Source: Sphingobacterium kitahiroshimense (GTDB lineage Bacteria > Bacteroidota > Bacteroidia > Sphingobacteriales > Sphingobacteriaceae). Taken from it: 64,000 nt of DNA. How positions within the stretch are numbered: position 1 is the stretch's first letter; each line of letters opens with the position of its first letter. Made by a program: the position numbers and the translations under genes. The DNA lies in contig NZ_JAOQNK010000001.1 in assembly GCF_025961315.1 (NCBI RefSeq), positions 5,890,001 to 5,954,000 of the forward strand. The letters run 5' to 3'. The notes under the pieces are model-generated. The model was not told the origin of the DNA, made no database searches, and saw only the letters and a program-made list of their open reading frames with translations. This document shows, one piece after another, positions 18,861 through 28,427 of the stretch.

Positions 18861-18962
18861 AATGCTGTTCTAAGAATCATTTTAGTAATGAGTTTTTATG
18901 ATTATATAGTGAATTGTTACTGGGTATTTTGAAGGATGATATGTATACAGGATATATCTTTT

Positions 18963-19457
18963 TTAAGTCCGTTTTAATATCAGCTTTTCGATTGTAGTAC
19001 CATCTTCATTTCCTTTAAAATAGCTTTTAAAATTAAATTTTTCGACTAGTTTTCTTGAAGCGATATTTTCTGGGTGAATGATAGCAATTACATCATTTTC
19101 TTTATTGACGGTCGCCGCTTGGGATAACAAATATTCACAAATTTTAGCTCCTAGACCTTTTTTCCAATGCTCTTTTCGCAGTAAATAACCAATTTCAAAA
19201 ATATGGATATTTCTTTTGTAGAAGACCAGTTTGCAATCACCAATGATTTGACCAGTAGCTGTATCCAATACTTGGTAATAACCAAGAGAATCATGCTGTT
19301 TGCCTAAATCTAAGATAAATGCAAATCTTCTCTTAGCATCTGTTTCAGATAGACCTTTTCCGGTGATGTATTGCATCAGGTCATCTTCTTTAACAAGATT
19401 AAGATAGTCTGAAAAATCTTCTTCGGTATATTTTTTAAAAGTTAGCTGGGTGGTCAT
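18963..19457 (-). CDS. GNAT-family N-acetyltransferase
   Basis: A 164-residue acetyltransferase of the RimJ/RimL-like GNAT group. The acetyl-CoA-binding region reads IGYLLRKEHWKKGLGAKICE (about 92-111), with the R/Q-x-x-G-x-G/A-type loop as RKEHWKKGLGA. A C-terminal segment NIASRKLVEKFNFK is the usual family ending. The substrate is unknown. It stands alone, with no operon partner, convergent to the cytochrome operon. Confidence 0.85.
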   Translation of the reverse strand: MTTQLTFKKYTEEDFSDYLNLVKEDDLMQYITGKGLSETDAKRRFAFILDLGKQHDSLGYYQVLDTATGQIIGDCKLVFYKRNIHIFEIGYLLRKEHWKKGLGAKICEYLLSQAATVNKENDVIAIIHPENIASRKLVEKFNFKSYFKGNEDGTTIEKLILKRT

Positions 19458-19646
19458 ATGATGTGTAAATATAAAGGTTTTTAAAATTAGTGCTATTACC
19501 TGGAAGTTTTAACTCCATTATAAGATCTACCCCAGAACAATGATTTTTTACTTTCTTTAAGTTGCTCTATACAAGATTTAAGTTATGTTATTTAATAAAA
19601 AAATACTAAATTGATAATGCATTATCATGTATTTTACTTATTAAAA

Positions 19647-19679
19647 TTGCCCCAAAAAGTTAGAAACTTTTTGGGGCAA
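19647..19679. terminator. Strong hairpin terminator after the second SusC/SusD operon
   Basis: A perfect 15-bp stem TTGCCCCAAAAAGTT / AACTTTTTGGGGCAA with a 3-nt loop lies 31 bp beyond the susD stop on the minus strand. A TTTTAAT stretch follows on that strand. Confidence 0.85.
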
Positions 19680-19710
19680 ATCCGAAATCAATGACTTAAA
19701 GTTAATTAAA

Positions 19711-21393
19711 TTAATATCCGGGGTTTTGTTCCAGCATGTTATTTCCTGCAATGGCTTGATTTGGAATAGGAAAACGATTCAGATGACTGCTATTAGAAGG
19801 CGAGTGATCCCACCAATTTTCTGTTGTGAAGGCTTTCCATCTGATGAGATCGGTTCTTCTTCGCCCTTCTCCTATAAATTCAATACTCCATTCATCTAAA
19901 AAACGATATTTATCTATATTAGCGGTGGTGACCGGATTTAAATCGATGTTGTCTTTAAAATTTCTTTTTCTAACATTATTGATTAGGGAAACAGCTTTAG
20001 TTTTATCTCCGACACGGAACTCACATTCGGCTAACATATAATAGATTTCGGCCAATCGGATTACAGGCATATCAGCACCCCATCTTAATGTATTATTGGC
20101 TAGATTTGGAATAGGAACTTTTACCAAACGAATTCCGGTGTTTTCCTCACCCTCCGACATTTTTGACGGGAGTTGCGCGACAGAGCTATATTTCTTTCCC
20201 TGACCTACTTCTGAGAATCGTGCCACCTGATCTACAAAATTTAAGGGCTGTTTATTATATTCTTCACCGCCAAGAATGGCTTTTCCATCTGGAGATAGAT
20301 GTGGCCCCACGATGAACATACCTTCATAGTTTTCAGTGCCTAAATAACGATAAGGGCTCTTTCGAAAGTCCCCTGCGCTAAAAGTTTCAAATGGCGATCC
20401 TAGTTTAAAATCACTACTATAAAGTGTACCATCTGGTTTTCTAGAAGGAGTGAGGTGAGCACCATTATTCCCGCCCATATCTTGGCTAAAATACTCTCTT
20501 GTATTGTAATGGTAGAAATCTGCATAAAACCAATTGTACTCTAGCATTTTAAATTCAGAAGGCATAGACCATATAATCTCAGGAGAATTGTTGTTTTTGA
20601 ACCCATGAACACCATTCCATGTTGGATCCAGTTGATAATCACCATATTCTTTATTGATTAGCGCTTGACTTAATTGTCTACTTTCCTCATACATCGGTTT
20701 ACCAATATAGGCTTCTGCATTAAAATACAATTGAGCAAGCATTGCCGCAACAGCCGCTTTTCGAATTGCCCCTTCTTCTTTGTCACCAGGTTTTTTTGCA
20801 GGTAAATTATTAAGTGCTGCTTTCAATAATTTTTCAATATGTAAAAACAGCTCTTGGTCGGTATTTCGAGGAAGTGATTCTTGATCTAGTGATTCAAAAA
20901 TGGGCATTCCGCCAAAATAGTCCAGTCCTCTCAAATAGAAATATGAGATTAAAGCATCGAGCTGAGCCATATCAGCTTGTTGCTGGTCCGCACTTAAAGC
21001 AAATTTTGTATAATCCAATTTAGAAAGATCATTTTTGGTATCCAGAGCAAGGGCAACCCCCATCAGGGTTCCACGCCATGTTCCCCAAATCCAACCGTCG
21101 TCTGCAGTCCATTTGTGATAATGATAGCGTTCATTTTCTCCGCCATTATACCAATGCCTGCCCTTAGTTGTGATCGCAAAGTTGTCTGCAGTATATTCCT
21201 GTAATCTCCAGCGATCTTCTCCGAGGTACCACTTAGCATGGGTAAAAGGTCTAAAAAGGGCCGCTTTGATATCTTTCTCACTTTTGTAAAATGTTTCAGG
21301 AGTTACAGAGCTATAAAATTCCTGATCTAATTTGGTACAAGCCTGAAAGAGTAGCCCTGCAGATAGTGTTAGTATCGATATGTATTTTTTCAT
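19711..21393 (-). CDS. SusD/RagB-family lipoprotein (second pair)
   Basis: A 560-residue SusD-family lipoprotein with lipobox LFQAC (Cys19). The SusD helical core shows PVIRLAEIYYMLAECEFRVG (about 430-450) and the typical ending EWSIEFIGEGRRRTDLIRW and FPIPNQAIAGNNMLEQNPGY. It lies 10 bp after its susC partner. There is no linked glycosidase, so the ligand cannot be guessed. Confidence 0.92.
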   Translation of the reverse strand: MKKYISILTLSAGLLFQACTKLDQEFYSSVTPETFYKSEKDIKAALFRPFTHAKWYLGEDRWRLQEYTADNFAITTKGRHWYNGGENERYHYHKWTADDGWIWGTWRGTLMGVALALDTKNDLSKLDYTKFALSADQQQADMAQLDALISYFYLRGLDYFGGMPIFESLDQESLPRNTDQELFLHIEKLLKAALNNLPAKKPGDKEEGAIRKAAVAAMLAQLYFNAEAYIGKPMYEESRQLSQALINKEYGDYQLDPTWNGVHGFKNNNSPEIIWSMPSEFKMLEYNWFYADFYHYNTREYFSQDMGGNNGAHLTPSRKPDGTLYSSDFKLGSPFETFSAGDFRKSPYRYLGTENYEGMFIVGPHLSPDGKAILGGEEYNKQPLNFVDQVARFSEVGQGKKYSSVAQLPSKMSEGEENTGIRLVKVPIPNLANNTLRWGADMPVIRLAEIYYMLAECEFRVGDKTKAVSLINNVRKRNFKDNIDLNPVTTANIDKYRFLDEWSIEFIGEGRRRTDLIRWKAFTTENWWDHSPSNSSHLNRFPIPNQAIAGNNMLEQNPGY

Positions 21394-21403
21394 AATCTTA
21401 TTT

Positions 21404-24364
21404 TTAAAAATTTACTTGTAAACCCATCATAAAAGTTCGTGTTTTTGGATAGACATTTCTTTCTTCAAAACCAGGTTCAAGTCCATTGATGTTTACTTCG
21501 GGATCTAACCCGGTATAATTTGTGAATACAAATAGATCTCTAGCGGTAGCATAAATACGTAGTGATTTTATAGGTTTGATCAGATTTGCATTGAAAGAGT
21601 AACCGATATTAAGTGCGTCGACTTTTAAGAATGTTCCTTTTTCAAGCCAGTAATCACTCAATTCTTTTTCACCTTTGATATTTTTGTGTTTATCGTAGGC
21701 TTCTGCCAGGACATTCTGGCCTTTCACATTTGGTAAGCTATAGTACATATTGATCATGTTAAAGACATCATGGCCAATCCAGCTGCGCATATAGATACTT
21801 GCATCCCAGTTTTTATAAGTGAACTGGTTGTTCCATGATAATTGCAGCTTAGGGATGGCATTTCCAACGAAGGCTTTATCACCAACCGTTTTACTACGTT
21901 CCCGAACATCAAATGTATTTCCATCTTTATCGTATAATTGCCAATAACCATCATCTGTAAAGCCTGCAAATTTCCATAGATAAAACCGACCGATTTCTTC
22001 TCCGGGGAATAGTCTTACTGCAGATCCTGGAGAACCTGGTGCCGGAAAATCTTTTCGATCAGTAAATGTTTGGCTGCCCCAAAGTGTATTGAGCGTGCTT
22101 TTATTATGAGAAGCAATAATACCAGTGCTATAAGTAAAGTTCTCATTAGAGACTGCTTTGAAATTTAATTCAAATTCGTAACCTGTATTTTGCATGCTTC
22201 CAACATTCATCGTTGTTTTGTCATGAATTGCCGGTGGCTGGGAGACGCTGATATCATAAATAAGATCATCTATTTTACGTTTATAGAAGTCAATTCTTCC
22301 GTTCAGTTTATTTTCTAGAATTGAAAAATCTAAACCCAGATTATACTCTTTTTTTACTTCCCACTTGATGTCAGGGTTTTGATTGTGCATGACTCCATAT
22401 GTCCTGAACCAATTTCCACCTTGTAAGAACCAGGTATCAGCACTGTACATGCGACTTGCTACTTTAGCATCAAAACCTTCATTTCCGGTTTCACCATATC
22501 CTGCCCGTAATTTTAAATCGTTGATTAAAGTAACATCTTTTAAAAATGGCTCTTGAGATACGCGCCATCCTGCAGACAGACCAGGAAAGAAACCCCATCT
22601 ATTCTTTGGAGCAAACTTACTTGAGCCTTCATAACGTGCTGTCGCAGTAAGAATATACCGATCCAAATAAGAATAATTGACACGTCCAAAAAAAGCTGCT
22701 AATTTTACCCAAGGATTGCGCCATGAACCCATACCTGCTCTTCCTTCGACTAAATAACTTCCTGTTCCCATATCATTTTCTTTAATGCCATCTACAGGGA
22801 AATCTGAGTTATTGGCTGAAAATCCTTGCCCATTAAAATCTTGATAACTGTAACCTGCTACTGCGTTGACAGTATGGTTATCCCATCGATTGTTGTAATT
22901 AAATGTCCATTCAAATACTCTGTCATTATATTTATTATAATATTGTGAGGCGTTTCCATCTACACCATCCTGTCTTGATAATCGATGTTGGGCAGATCGA
23001 TAATATGAACCATGCTCTGAATTGTTTTTTACTCCAATTGTTGCACTAGTGGTTAAATGTTCTGTTAAATTAAGTTTTAATGTACTATTGGCTAAGAGAT
23101 ATTTAAATTGTTTTAAATCTGACCGAAGTTTGACTTCAGCAACAGGATTCCAATAATCATATCCACCCACAAGTACATTAAATCCGCTAACATCATTTAC
23201 ATCATAAGGAGTTTCTGTTGGATTGAGTACCATTGCCATATTGAAAATATCATTATTGCTTCCAAAAGCTTTTGCTTCATTGTAGCTAACATTGGTGTTT
23301 AATTCAGCAAACCCGTCAAAAAATTTAAAGGAAGAATTGATACGTCCACCGATTTCTTCCCTTTTAGAGGTAATGGCCATACCGGTAGCATCTCGTTTTG
23401 TAAAAGTAGTGTATACATTGGCGTTTTCAGATCCACCACTGATGTTGACCACTTGTCTATGGCTAAATGGATTGTTATTTGTCACTTCATCATACCAATC
23501 TGTTTTGTGTCCAAGGTCATTACCAAGGCCATATTCGATAAATTTATCAGCAGAAAGGACTTCTGGTTTTTTTCGGACTGTTTCGAGGAAATATTCTGAC
23601 GTAAAATTAACTTGTGCTTTTCCGATTTGTGGTCTTTTTGTTGTAATTAGAATAACTCCTCCGGAAGCTCTGGTTCCATATATTGCAGCGGCTGAAGCGT
23701 CTCGAAGTACGTTAATTGATTCAATGTCTTCTTTAGCAACCGAGTTGATATCACCTCCCGGTACACCATCAATCACAACTAAAGGACCTTGTGATGCATT
23801 TACTGAATTAACGCCTCGAAGTTGTAAGGAAATTCCGGCATTGGGATCAGTCCCATTGGTCGAGATAATACTTAGTCCTGGAACTTTTCCCTGTATCGAA
23901 AGTAAGGGCGAGACTGCACCTGCGATCATGTCTTTTTGTTTGATAGTAGATACAGCACTTGTGAGCTCTTTTTTATCGATTGTTCCATAACCGACTACAA
24001 CAGCTTCCTCTAGGCTTTGTGCTACCGATATCAGCTGAATCTTTAGGTTGCTTTCGCCATTGTACCGAACTTCTTGTGTTGTAAATCCAATCATCTTGAT
24101 TGAGATCACGTCATTTTTTTTGACATTATTCAATTTGAAAGATCCATTCTGGTCCGAGGCGGTACTGTTAGAAGTACCTTTTACATGAACAGTGGCTCCT
24201 GCCAAAGGATTGCCTGATTCATCAGTGATACTACCGTTAAGCACTGCCTGTACTTCATTACTGTAGTTGGTCATGGGCGATGCATGAGATGTAATCGCGT
24301 AGAAATTGGTACTAAACAGTAATAATTTGGTAGCTACTTTAAAATTGTTAATTTTAAATTTCAT
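21404..24364 (-). CDS. SusC/RagA-family TonB-dependent transporter (second pair)
   Basis: A 986-residue receptor. A signal peptide ends around SHA|S (about 29). A carboxypeptidase-D-like domain (GSITDESGNPLAGATVHVKG, about 44-63), the EAVVVGYGT segment (about 119), the plug with GPLVVIDGVPGG and IYGTRASGGVILITTKRP, and a barrel ending in MMGLQVNF follow in normal order. At 986 residues it is at the short end of the family but complete. It is the first gene of the pair, on the minus strand, with no linked regulator; no TAnnTTTG element was found in the upstream 250 bp. Confidence 0.92.
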   Translation of the reverse strand: MKFKINNFKVATKLLLFSTNFYAITSHASPMTNYSNEVQAVLNGSITDESGNPLAGATVHVKGTSNSTASDQNGSFKLNNVKKNDVISIKMIGFTTQEVRYNGESNLKIQLISVAQSLEEAVVVGYGTIDKKELTSAVSTIKQKDMIAGAVSPLLSIQGKVPGLSIISTNGTDPNAGISLQLRGVNSVNASQGPLVVIDGVPGGDINSVAKEDIESINVLRDASAAAIYGTRASGGVILITTKRPQIGKAQVNFTSEYFLETVRKKPEVLSADKFIEYGLGNDLGHKTDWYDEVTNNNPFSHRQVVNISGGSENANVYTTFTKRDATGMAITSKREEIGGRINSSFKFFDGFAELNTNVSYNEAKAFGSNNDIFNMAMVLNPTETPYDVNDVSGFNVLVGGYDYWNPVAEVKLRSDLKQFKYLLANSTLKLNLTEHLTTSATIGVKNNSEHGSYYRSAQHRLSRQDGVDGNASQYYNKYNDRVFEWTFNYNNRWDNHTVNAVAGYSYQDFNGQGFSANNSDFPVDGIKENDMGTGSYLVEGRAGMGSWRNPWVKLAAFFGRVNYSYLDRYILTATARYEGSSKFAPKNRWGFFPGLSAGWRVSQEPFLKDVTLINDLKLRAGYGETGNEGFDAKVASRMYSADTWFLQGGNWFRTYGVMHNQNPDIKWEVKKEYNLGLDFSILENKLNGRIDFYKRKIDDLIYDISVSQPPAIHDKTTMNVGSMQNTGYEFELNFKAVSNENFTYSTGIIASHNKSTLNTLWGSQTFTDRKDFPAPGSPGSAVRLFPGEEIGRFYLWKFAGFTDDGYWQLYDKDGNTFDVRERSKTVGDKAFVGNAIPKLQLSWNNQFTYKNWDASIYMRSWIGHDVFNMINMYYSLPNVKGQNVLAEAYDKHKNIKGEKELSDYWLEKGTFLKVDALNIGYSFNANLIKPIKSLRIYATARDLFVFTNYTGLDPEVNINGLEPGFEERNVYPKTRTFMMGLQVNF

Positions 24365-24778
24365 AAGCTAAAAGGTTTGTAAGAGATATTTAGGGTTATT
24401 ATTAGTGATTATAATATGTTGGATCGATCAGAAGTTGATGTAATGCGGCATCGCAATAATAATAGCTTATTAAGCACATAATAATTATCATACTTGGTTT
24501 GGTTATAGACATTAAATTGAGAAATTTTTAAACCTTAAACCTTATGTTGAGACATTTTGATATTATTCTGAGACAATTTGATGATTAATTTTCTTTTTAT
24601 GAAAATTAATTAGTGATATTGGAAAGGAGTGGAGCGTTCATCATTAACAGTTGAAGTATTGGAGAACAAGTAGCTACAATCGAATGTTTATTGTTGAAGT
24701 TTTTTTTCAAAAACCGTTTTTTAACAGATGATATTAATAGTTGAGGTGTTAGGCAACTGTGATTGTGCAATTCTTTGA
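24365..24778. other. Gene-free spacer upstream of the second susC
   Basis: No gene was found in about 410 bp of AT-rich sequence. I looked for TAnnTTTG on the minus strand and saw none. Two loosely repeated words (GAGACATTTTGAT and GAGACAATTTGAT, 24549-24583) lie within it; their meaning is unknown. Confidence 0.4.
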
Positions 24779-25177
24779 TTAAATTTTCCTTGAGGTATCC
24801 ATTTTGAAAAATCTATTTTTATCCAATAGATAGGCAATACCGGTACCCGCGATATAACCGAATAGATCTGACCAGAGAAAACCTTGCCCAAAAACAAGAC
24901 GAAGAACTGGGTTGTTTCTGATATAAATAAAGAAGGGAGTTTGTATTAATTGCATGCATTCTATCGAAAAGCAGAAAACTAGAGTGAGTATAATTGAAAA
25001 TAGGAGTGGACGCGTAAAAAATAGAAAACGAAAGATCCAATATACCATTATAGCGTATAACACGTCGCCTGTTATTGCAGGAACAAAATCAATTCTTCTA
25101 GAAACCAAACCAAGTATTATTGTGATAGCTACTAAACCAACGTAGGTTGTTCTTTTATTTTTACTGTTTTTTATCAT
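24779..25177 (-). CDS. DUF2809 family small membrane protein
   Basis: A 132-residue protein with four predicted transmembrane segments. The early SRRIDFVPAITGDVLYAIMVYW (fits SR...P...GD.LwA.mvy) and the FSIECMQLIQTPFF and FLWSDLFGYIAGTGIAYL blocks match DUF2809 (also called YjgA-like) proteins, whose role is unknown. A VanZ-like protein is the alternative, but the GDVLYA motif favours DUF2809. It is monocistronic and divergent from the Crp/Fnr gene. Confidence 0.75.
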   Translation of the reverse strand: MIKNSKNKRTTYVGLVAITIILGLVSRRIDFVPAITGDVLYAIMVYWIFRFLFFTRPLLFSIILTLVFCFSIECMQLIQTPFFIYIRNNPVLRLVFGQGFLWSDLFGYIAGTGIAYLLDKNRFFKMDTSRKI

Positions 25178-25384
25178 GTATTAGCAACATTTCAAAATTT
25201 CATAAAACACTTTTAAAATATATTCTTTTAAAGCTGATGTTTTATAAATAGCGATCTAGCGAAAATAACTAAATATTTCGGGAAGCTGGTGGTAATTTAT
25301 GCCAAGTGATTATTAATGCATACAGAATATAGTCTAATATTAATTTTTCATTACCTAATTTAGCGGATTGTAATTCAACTCGAC

Positions 25385-25957
25385 ATGGATGATTTTTTGA
25401 AACAGATAAATGCCTATTATTCACTATCTGAAGAAACAGCAGATGCTCTGAAGGCAATCTGCAAAATACACTCTTTTAAAAAGAATGATTTAATTTTAAG
25501 AGCGGGAGATATGGCACGTTATTATTATTATGTTCGTAAAGGATTGCTGGGTTACTATACTATTAATGAGAGTGGTAATACAATTTTCAAACTTTTCTTT
25601 GAAGAGAATAGCTTTGTGGCTTCCACAGCCGCAATTATTGAACATAAGCCAAGTTTATTCCACATCATAGCGCTTGAAGATTGTGAAGTAATTATGTATC
25701 CTGCTCAAGTTTTTCGTGAATTGCTGATCAAATATCACGATCTTGCATTGTTTCATATTCATTATTTAGAGAAAAATTGGGTTGTAAAAAAAGAGCCTTT
25801 GGAAATCGACCTGAAATGGGATACAGCAAAAATACGTTATATCAAGCTTTATGAAAATCAGAAATTGTTTAAAAGACTTAAGCAACATCATATTGCCTCC
25901 TATCTTGGCATTACGCCAACACAACTCAGTCGAATACGAAAAGAATTAAATTTTTAA
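25385..25957 (+). CDS. Crp/Fnr-family transcriptional regulator
   Basis: A 190-residue regulator. The cyclic-nucleotide-binding beta-barrel fills residues about 10-125 (RAGDMARYYYYVRKGLLGYY). The C-terminal DNA-binding region is short and ends in HHIASYLGITPTQLSRIRKE (about 167-186), a clear recognition helix. There are no Fe-S cysteines, so it is not an Fnr oxygen sensor. It precedes the esterase and EamA genes on the same strand and could regulate them. Confidence 0.88.
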   Translation: MDDFLKQINAYYSLSEETADALKAICKIHSFKKNDLILRAGDMARYYYYVRKGLLGYYTINESGNTIFKLFFEENSFVASTAAIIEHKPSLFHIIALEDCEVIMYPAQVFRELLIKYHDLALFHIHYLEKNWVVKKEPLEIDLKWDTAKIRYIKLYENQKLFKRLKQHHIASYLGITPTQLSRIRKELNF

Positions 25958-26028
25958 TCCTTCAACATATGTAAACGTTTTTCATCTTTTGAAACTTGAC
26001 TTTTGTCTTGAATTAAAACAATAAGAAG

Positions 26029-26850
26029 ATGAAAAAAATTGCAATGATGTGCTTTATTTTTACATTAATACTTCCTGTTTTTGGACAACACATAGTCCAT
26101 GAACATGTTTATAGTGCGAAAATGAACAAGAAAATTCCAGTGGTCATTATCACACCTCATATAATAGCGGGGAAAAGCTATAAATCTGTTTATATTTTGC
26201 ACGGTTATAGTGGCAATTCCGAAAGAACTCATCAGCAAGATATTCCAGATCTTTTCGCAAAGTCGGAACTTTACCAAACTATTTATGTTTTACCTGATGC
26301 TAATTTTAACAGCTGGTATGTCGATAGTCCAATCGACATAGGATCACAATATCAAACTTTTATAGGAGATGAATTAGTAAACTATGTAGATGCACATTAT
26401 CCAGTCTTTGCTCATAGAGAAAGTAGAGGGATTCTCGGTTGGAGTATGGGAGGGTATGGCGCTATAAATATTGGTGTTACTTATTCAAAATCATTCTCAT
26501 TAGTAGGCAGTTCATGTGGAGCATTGGATTTTACTCGATTTGGAGAAGCTTATCATGAATACCAAGTTGATCAAGTATTAGGTCAATACGAACAGTTAGA
26601 TCGAGCATTTCTGACATCTAGTAAGATCGCAAAAATGCAAACTGCAGATCAGTTTTATATTTTGGACTGCGGTATTCAAGACGAGCAGATGATCGGAATG
26701 AATCGTGACTTTCATAATCAGCTGATAAAGGCTAATGTAGATCATATTTACCAGGAATCAAATGGTCGTCACGATACCGCTTACTGGAGCAGATCGCTTT
26801 CCAATCAATTGGCTTTATTTAATAACTACTTTTACTATGAAAAACTTTAA
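26029..26850 (+). CDS. Exported esterase (alpha/beta hydrolase, esterase D/FrmB-like)
   Basis: A 273-residue hydrolase with a signal peptide (about 1-20, LPVFGQ). The nucleophile elbow is GWSMGG (about 138-143), and the oxyanion region is YILHGYSGN. The acid/His part lies near GRHDTAYWS (about 245-253). Proteins of this group split short-chain esters such as tributyrin or S-formylglutathione; export argues against a formylglutathione role. Its last 14 bp overlap the next gene, which suggests translational coupling. Confidence 0.82.
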   Translation: MKKIAMMCFIFTLILPVFGQHIVHEHVYSAKMNKKIPVVIITPHIIAGKSYKSVYILHGYSGNSERTHQQDIPDLFAKSELYQTIYVLPDANFNSWYVDSPIDIGSQYQTFIGDELVNYVDAHYPVFAHRESRGILGWSMGGYGAINIGVTYSKSFSLVGSSCGALDFTRFGEAYHEYQVDQVLGQYEQLDRAFLTSSKIAKMQTADQFYILDCGIQDEQMIGMNRDFHNQLIKANVDHIYQESNGRHDTAYWSRSLSNQLALFNNYFYYEKL

Positions 26851-27718
26851 AGCAGTTATTTATGTACTTGCAGGCGCCATTAGCTACGGATTATTGGCAA
26901 CTATCGTTAAATATGCGAATGGTTTGGGTATAGGGACAAGTGCCCTAACATTTTGGCAATTTTTTATTGGATTTATATTTCTATTATTCCTCGACCTGAT
27001 CTGGAAAAAAAGAAGAGGGGAGAAGAAGGTTATTGTATCTTTCAGATCAAAGTCAAGATTGGTATTTTGGGGAACATCACTTGGACTTACAACCACGTTG
27101 TACTACTTGTCGATTCAGTATGTTCCTGTTTCTGTAGGAATTATTCTTCTCATGCAGTCTATCTGGATTAGCCTCATTGTGGAGATTGTTGTTCATAAAA
27201 AACGACCGACTATAGCTAAAATAATCGGTGTGATCATTGTTTTAATTGGAACAGTGCTTGCAACAAATATTTTTGATACCGAATTTAATCTCAGCGTAAA
27301 AGGTCTTCTATTGGGTTTAGGAGCAGGAGCCTCATACACTTTGTCGCTCTTTGCATCAAGTTCTGTTGCTTTAGATGTACCCAGTCATATACGCAGTAAG
27401 TATCTTGTCTTTGGTGGATTAATCTTAGTTGTTTTATTCTGGAATATTCATATTGTCGAACAAATGAGCTTCGTGAGTTTATATTGGGGAATTGTGATTG
27501 CGATCTTTGGAACTATTCTACCACCACTTCTTTTCACCAAAGGTATTCCGCAAGTTGGAATTTCGCTAGGTAATATTTTTGCCAGCTTGGAGATTCCTGT
27601 ATCGATACTGTCGGCAGTAATCTTATTAAATGAGTCGGTTCAGACAATACAGTGGGGTGGAATTATATTGATTCTGTTTGCTATTGTAATAATTAATAAA
27701 CAAGAAAAGCCCCGATAG
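26837..27718 (+). CDS. EamA/DMT-superfamily transporter
   Basis: A 293-residue, ten-helix permease with two EamA repeats (about 5-140 and 155-290). I start it at the ATG at 26837 (MKNFKAVIYVLAGAISYG), where the first helix begins; a longer frame from 26762 would read back through the esterase gene. It overlaps the esterase by 14 bp. Substrates of this family are small metabolites or drugs and cannot be guessed here. It is an intact relative of the pseudogene at 716-1608. Confidence 0.87.
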   Translation: MKNFKAVIYVLAGAISYGLLATIVKYANGLGIGTSALTFWQFFIGFIFLLFLDLIWKKRRGEKKVIVSFRSKSRLVFWGTSLGLTTTLYYLSIQYVPVSVGIILLMQSIWISLIVEIVVHKKRPTIAKIIGVIIVLIGTVLATNIFDTEFNLSVKGLLLGLGAGASYTLSLFASSSVALDVPSHIRSKYLVFGGLILVVLFWNIHIVEQMSFVSLYWGIVIAIFGTILPPLLFTKGIPQVGISLGNIFASLEIPVSILSAVILLNESVQTIQWGGIILILFAIVIINKQEKPR

Positions 27719-27730
27719 AGGCTTTTCTTG
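27701..27730 (+). terminator. Terminator overlapping the EamA stop codon
   Basis: An 11-bp stem CAAGAAAAGCC / GGCTTTTCTTG with an 8-nt loop. The TAG stop at 27716-27718 is inside the loop, so the gene's last codons form the 5' arm. Confidence 0.75.
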
Positions 27731-27786
27731 TTATATCACAAGATTCAAAATAAAATCTATTGTAATATTATAAAACGGTAAGACGT

Positions 27787-28263
27787 TTAGAACGAATATT
27801 GTTTCGTTAAGTTCGCACCATCTCCTGTAAGTGTAGGATTTTCAGTAACTTTAACCTTACCATCTACTTCTATTTTATAGTCTACAGATAAAGGTGCGCC
27901 ATAATTGATTATTTGTACACCGCCTGAAAATGCGCGAATCGGTTCTGTCGTTTCAATAACGTATGTTTTAGTAGCACCAGCGAAATCAGTATCGCCTAAT
28001 CCAATAGCCGATTCACCCGTTCTAACTTTACCGTTCACTTTCCAAACATCTGTTTTGCCTCCGGGATTTCCTCCTGCCACAGCAATCGAAACAAAATCCT
28101 GATCGGCGTTTACGTTGTTAAGGGTTACTGTGATTTTATAGTTACTTCCCTTTTGTTCTGGTATTGTATTATCATCATCTTTGCTACAACTTACAGTAAG
28201 CATGCTAAATGTCAGTGCTGACAAAATCCCTAAAAGTGCTATTTTCACATTTACTTTTTTCAT
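27787..28263 (-). CDS. Small exported lipoprotein of unknown function
   Basis: A 158-residue protein with a signal peptide and lipobox TVSC (about Cys26), followed by an acidic linker (SKDDDNT). The rest is predicted to be mainly beta-strand (YKITVTLNNVNADQDFVSIAVAGG, KTYVIETTEPI). I do not recognise the family. It is monocistronic, facing the EamA gene, and divergent from the sensor kinase gene. Confidence 0.7.
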   Translation of the reverse strand: MKKVNVKIALLGILSALTFSMLTVSCSKDDDNTIPEQKGSNYKITVTLNNVNADQDFVSIAVAGGNPGGKTDVWKVNGKVRTGESAIGLGDTDFAGATKTYVIETTEPIRAFSGGVQIINYGAPLSVDYKIEVDGKVKVTENPTLTGDGANLTKQYSF

Positions 28264-28427
28264 AACTACAATTTTTATTTATTTTGTGTTAGCAAATTTC
28301 CATAGATTGGGTTATTTGAACAATCATCTTAAACCATGATTTAATTTCTAATGGTTTACCATGATTTTATAGCAAATAAAAGATCAGCTCTTTTTATGCA
28401 GATATTTGTCATTTAATTACAAAGCCC

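Noticed and set aside
23292..23990. 232-codon plus-strand frame inside the second susC
   Set aside because: It lies fully antisense to a clearly coding receptor gene, has no recognisable domain, and no start signal. It is a shadow of susC codon use.
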